Assembly: GCA_945947925.1 (NCBI GenBank)
Contig: CAMEZU010000073.1
Coordinates: 1 to 8,028 of the forward strand
DNA: 8,028 nt
Source of the DNA: an uncultured Verrucomicrobiota bacterium
GTDB taxonomy: Bacteria > Verrucomicrobiota > Kiritimatiellia > RFP12 > UBA1067
Reading direction: 5' to 3'
Shown: positions 6,627 through 8,028 of the stretch, piece after piece
Position numbering within the stretch: position 1 is the first letter of the stretch
How the letters are laid out: each line of letters opens with the position of its first letter
The notes under the pieces: generated by a model
Databases searched by the model: none
The model's input: the letters and a program-made list of their open reading frames with translations, nothing else
What the model was told of the DNA's origin: nothing
Program-made: the position numbers and the translations under genes

Positions 6627-7918
6627 TTCCGTTCCTCCTCCTTCTTCTGCTCACGCTTCTGACGGAGTGCCGCGCGCTCCTTTTCGGCAATCATGCGTCC
6701 GATCCAGCGGTCGATGGACGCCATTTCGTACGGGATGTCGATGGACTGCGGACAATGCCCCATGCAGCGCCCGCATCCCGTGCAGCGGTCCGCCCGGCGA
6801 AGCTTCTCGGGGACATACCGCTCGTAGAGCGCCAGCGTCTCGTCCGTCGTCAGGAGCCGCTTGGAGGCGATCACCTCGTTGCGGAAGGCGAAGATGGACG
6901 GGATGTCGAGTCCGTACGGACACGGCATGCAGTACTGGCAGGCCGTGCAGGGCACCGGATTGAGCTTGAGATACTCGACGGCGGCGCGCTCGAGCGCGGC
7001 GAGCTCCTCGGGACTGCACGGTTTGAGCGGCGAATGGGTTGCGACGTTCTCCTCGATGTCGGAGAAGCGCGTCATGCCCGAGAGGACGGTCATCACGTTC
7101 GGGTAGGTGCCGAGGAAGCGGAACGCCCACTTCGCGAGCGAGGCCTCGGGATCGAGCGGCTTCAGGACGCTCGCAAGCGCGTAGTTGTAGCGCGCGAGGC
7201 GTCCGCCGAGGAGCGGCTCCATGACGACGACCGGAATGCCCTTCTCGGTCAGCGTGCGGTAGAGGTACTCGGCGTCGAGGTTGCGCGGGTTGAGCTGCTT
7301 CGCGTGGCGCCAGTCGATGTAGTTCATCTGGATCTGGCAGAAGTCCCACTTGTAGGTATCGTGGTGTTCCATGCACCACGCGAACGCCTTGGGGTCGCCG
7401 TGATAGGAGAAACCGAGGTTGCGGATGCGCTTCTCCTGGCGGAGCGTGGCGCACCAGTCGAGCGCACCGTTCTCAAGGTAGCGCTTCGAGAAGGTCTCGA
7501 AGCCGTCGTTTCCGATCGCGTGCAGGAGGTAGTTGTCGACGTAGTCCGTCTGCAGGTACTCGAGAGACTTCTCGAACATCCTCTTGCATGCGTCGAGCGG
7601 ATACTGCTGCGGGGCGAAGTTCGAGAGCTTGGTGGCGAGGACGATGTCCCCGCGCGCAACGCCGCTCGCCTTGAGGGCGCGGCCGAGGCGTGCCTCGGAC
7701 TCGCCGCGGCAGTACGCAGGCGAGGTGTCGAAGTAGTTCACCCCGCGGTCAAGAAGATACTTGATCTGCCGGTTCAGCTCGTCCTGGTCGATCAGGGACT
7801 TCGAGTACCCTTCCTGGACCCAGCCGTTGGCATGCCCCCCGTCCACCGTCGGCATGCGCATCGCACCATACCCCAGCAGAGAGACCTTCTTCCCGTCACT
7901 CGTATAACGATATGTCAT
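6617..7918 (-). CDS. Aldo/keto reductase with C-terminal 4Fe-4S ferredoxin domain
   Basis: A 433-residue predicted oxidoreductase. Residues 1 to about 310 form the aldo/keto reductase barrel: GYGAMRMP at 16-23 and the catalytic tetrad Asp64 and Tyr69 (in YFDTSPAY), Lys97 (ATKL) and His133 (YLLH). The C-terminus adds two cysteine clusters: Cys324/327/330/333 followed by Pro, and Cys379/382/385/389 followed by Pro. This architecture is a known subfamily common in anaerobes, whose substrate is generally unknown; electrons may pass between NAD(P)H and the clusters, which is inference. No signal peptide or membrane segment, so cytosolic. It is the first gene of the operon, overlapping the polyferredoxin gene by 10 nt, which makes that protein its likely electron partner. 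The ATG at 7918 has no Shine-Dalgarno and follows a -10 box by 8 nt, pointing to a leaderless transcript. The tail (residues 415-433) is highly charged. Confidence 0.95.
   Translation of the reverse strand: MTYRYTSDGKKVSLLGYGAMRMPTVDGGHANGWVQEGYSKSLIDQDELNRQIKYLLDRGVNYFDTSPAYCRGESEARLGRALKASGVARGDIVLATKLSNFAPQQYPLDACKRMFEKSLEYLQTDYVDNYLLHAIGNDGFETFSKRYLENGALDWCATLRQEKRIRNLGFSYHGDPKAFAWCMEHHDTYKWDFCQIQMNYIDWRHAKQLNPRNLDAEYLYRTLTEKGIPVVVMEPLLGGRLARYNYALASVLKPLDPEASLAKWAFRFLGTYPNVMTVLSGMTRFSDIEENVATHSPLKPCSPEELAALERAAVEYLKLNPVPCTACQYCMPCPYGLDIPSIFAFRNEVIASKRLLTTDETLALYERYVPEKLRRADRCTGCGRCMGHCPQSIDIPYEMASIDRWIGRMIAEKERAALRQKREQKKEEERKWL
6634..6643 (-). promoter_or_regulatory. Ribosome binding site of the polyferredoxin gene
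   Basis: AAGGAGGAGG on the minus strand, 7 nt before ATG 6626. It lies inside the reductase gene, where the same bases encode part of its charged K-K-E-E-E tail, so this lysine/glutamate tail may be shaped partly by the need for a Shine-Dalgarno. Confidence 0.75.
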
Positions 7919-7926
7919 AGGCTACT

Positions 7927-7935
7927 ATTATACCA
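7927..7935 (-). promoter_or_regulatory. Extended -10 promoter of the minus-strand operon
   Basis: The minus strand reads TGG-TATAAT, a perfect -10 hexamer (7932-7927) with the TGn extension. No good -35 hexamer is seen 16-18 nt further upstream, as is common for extended -10 promoters. Only 8 nt separate it from ATG 7918, so the start of transcription should fall at about 7919-7921, at or within a few nt of the start codon. Confidence 0.6.
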
Positions 7936-7988
7936 AAAACATCTGGGGAGGCGAGGACTCCACCCCTTTCCCGGTACTCGGCGCAGTT

Positions 7989-7997
7989 TGTCATAAT
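7989..7997 (+). promoter_or_regulatory. Extended -10 promoter facing right
   Basis: TGT-CATAAT, a one-mismatch -10 hexamer (7992-7997) with a TGn extension. Transcription would begin near 8003-8005, just 3-5 nt ahead of ATG 8008. Short inverted repeats CGGTA (7972-7976) and TACCG (7997-8001) flank it and could mark a regulator site, though such 5-nt arms are easily found by chance. Confidence 0.4.
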
Positions 7998-8007
7998 ACC
8001 GTGTACC

Positions 8008-8028
8008 ATGCCCAGAATTGAGTCTGTT
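8008..8028 (+). CDS. Start of a divergent gene, cut by the window edge
   Basis: Seven codons, MPRIESV, open to the end of the window. It is preceded by an extended -10 box but no Shine-Dalgarno. RAYT-like transposases (Y1_Tnp) often begin M-P-R-I-x, which would fit the REP-like palindrome at the other end of the window, but seven residues cannot establish a family. The gene is divergent from the operon, with about 89 nt between the two start codons. Confidence 0.35.

Overview
The window is GC-rich (roughly two thirds G+C by eye) and almost entirely coding. Nearly all of it is one gene string on the minus strand, read from about 7920 down to 233. Tandem GYF_2 (DUF4339) domains, a conserved exported family that I recall from Planctomycetes and relatives, and polyferredoxin/aldo-keto reductase redox genes suggest an anaerobic member of the PVC group (Verrucomicrobiota/Kiritimatiellota/Lentisphaerota or Planctomycetota). 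This placement is inferred from gene content, without a marker gene.

Layout on the minus strand, in transcription order: (1) aldo/keto reductase with a C-terminal ferredoxin domain, 7918-6617; (2) membrane polyferredoxin that reads as NapH, then NapG, then DUF1893 in one chain, 6626-4947; (3) and (4) two paralogous proteins with paired GYF_2 domains and V-E-V-P-V-E / V-V-E-K repeats, 4930-3926 and 3929-2406, the second with a long coiled coil; (5) a probable exported protein of unknown function, 2409-1231; (6) a tRNA-dihydrouridine synthase, 1234-233. Junctions are very tight: 10 nt overlap, 16 nt gap, then three 4-nt ATGA/GTGA overlaps. This strongly suggests one transcript with translational coupling.

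The operon promoter is an extended -10 (TGG-TATAAT) only 8 nt upstream of the first ATG, so the mRNA is probably leaderless. A second extended -10 faces the other way and precedes a plus-strand gene of which only seven codons lie inside the window (start 8008).

Downstream of the synthase, at 198-91, is a 35-codon piece that resembles the N-terminus of the XdhC/CoxI family and stops exactly where the conserved P-R motif should follow. The last 93 bases are less GC-rich and hold a GGAGAC-T-GTCCCC near-palindrome, so an insertion or rearrangement is likely there.

Functionally, genes 1 and 2 look like a redox pair: a cytosolic flavin-free reductase with Fe-S clusters beside a membrane Fe-S relay. 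Genes 3 to 5 look like a less familiar module (GYF_2 adaptor proteins plus an exported protein) with no assigned function. No RNA genes, complete insertion sequences or CRISPR arrays were seen.
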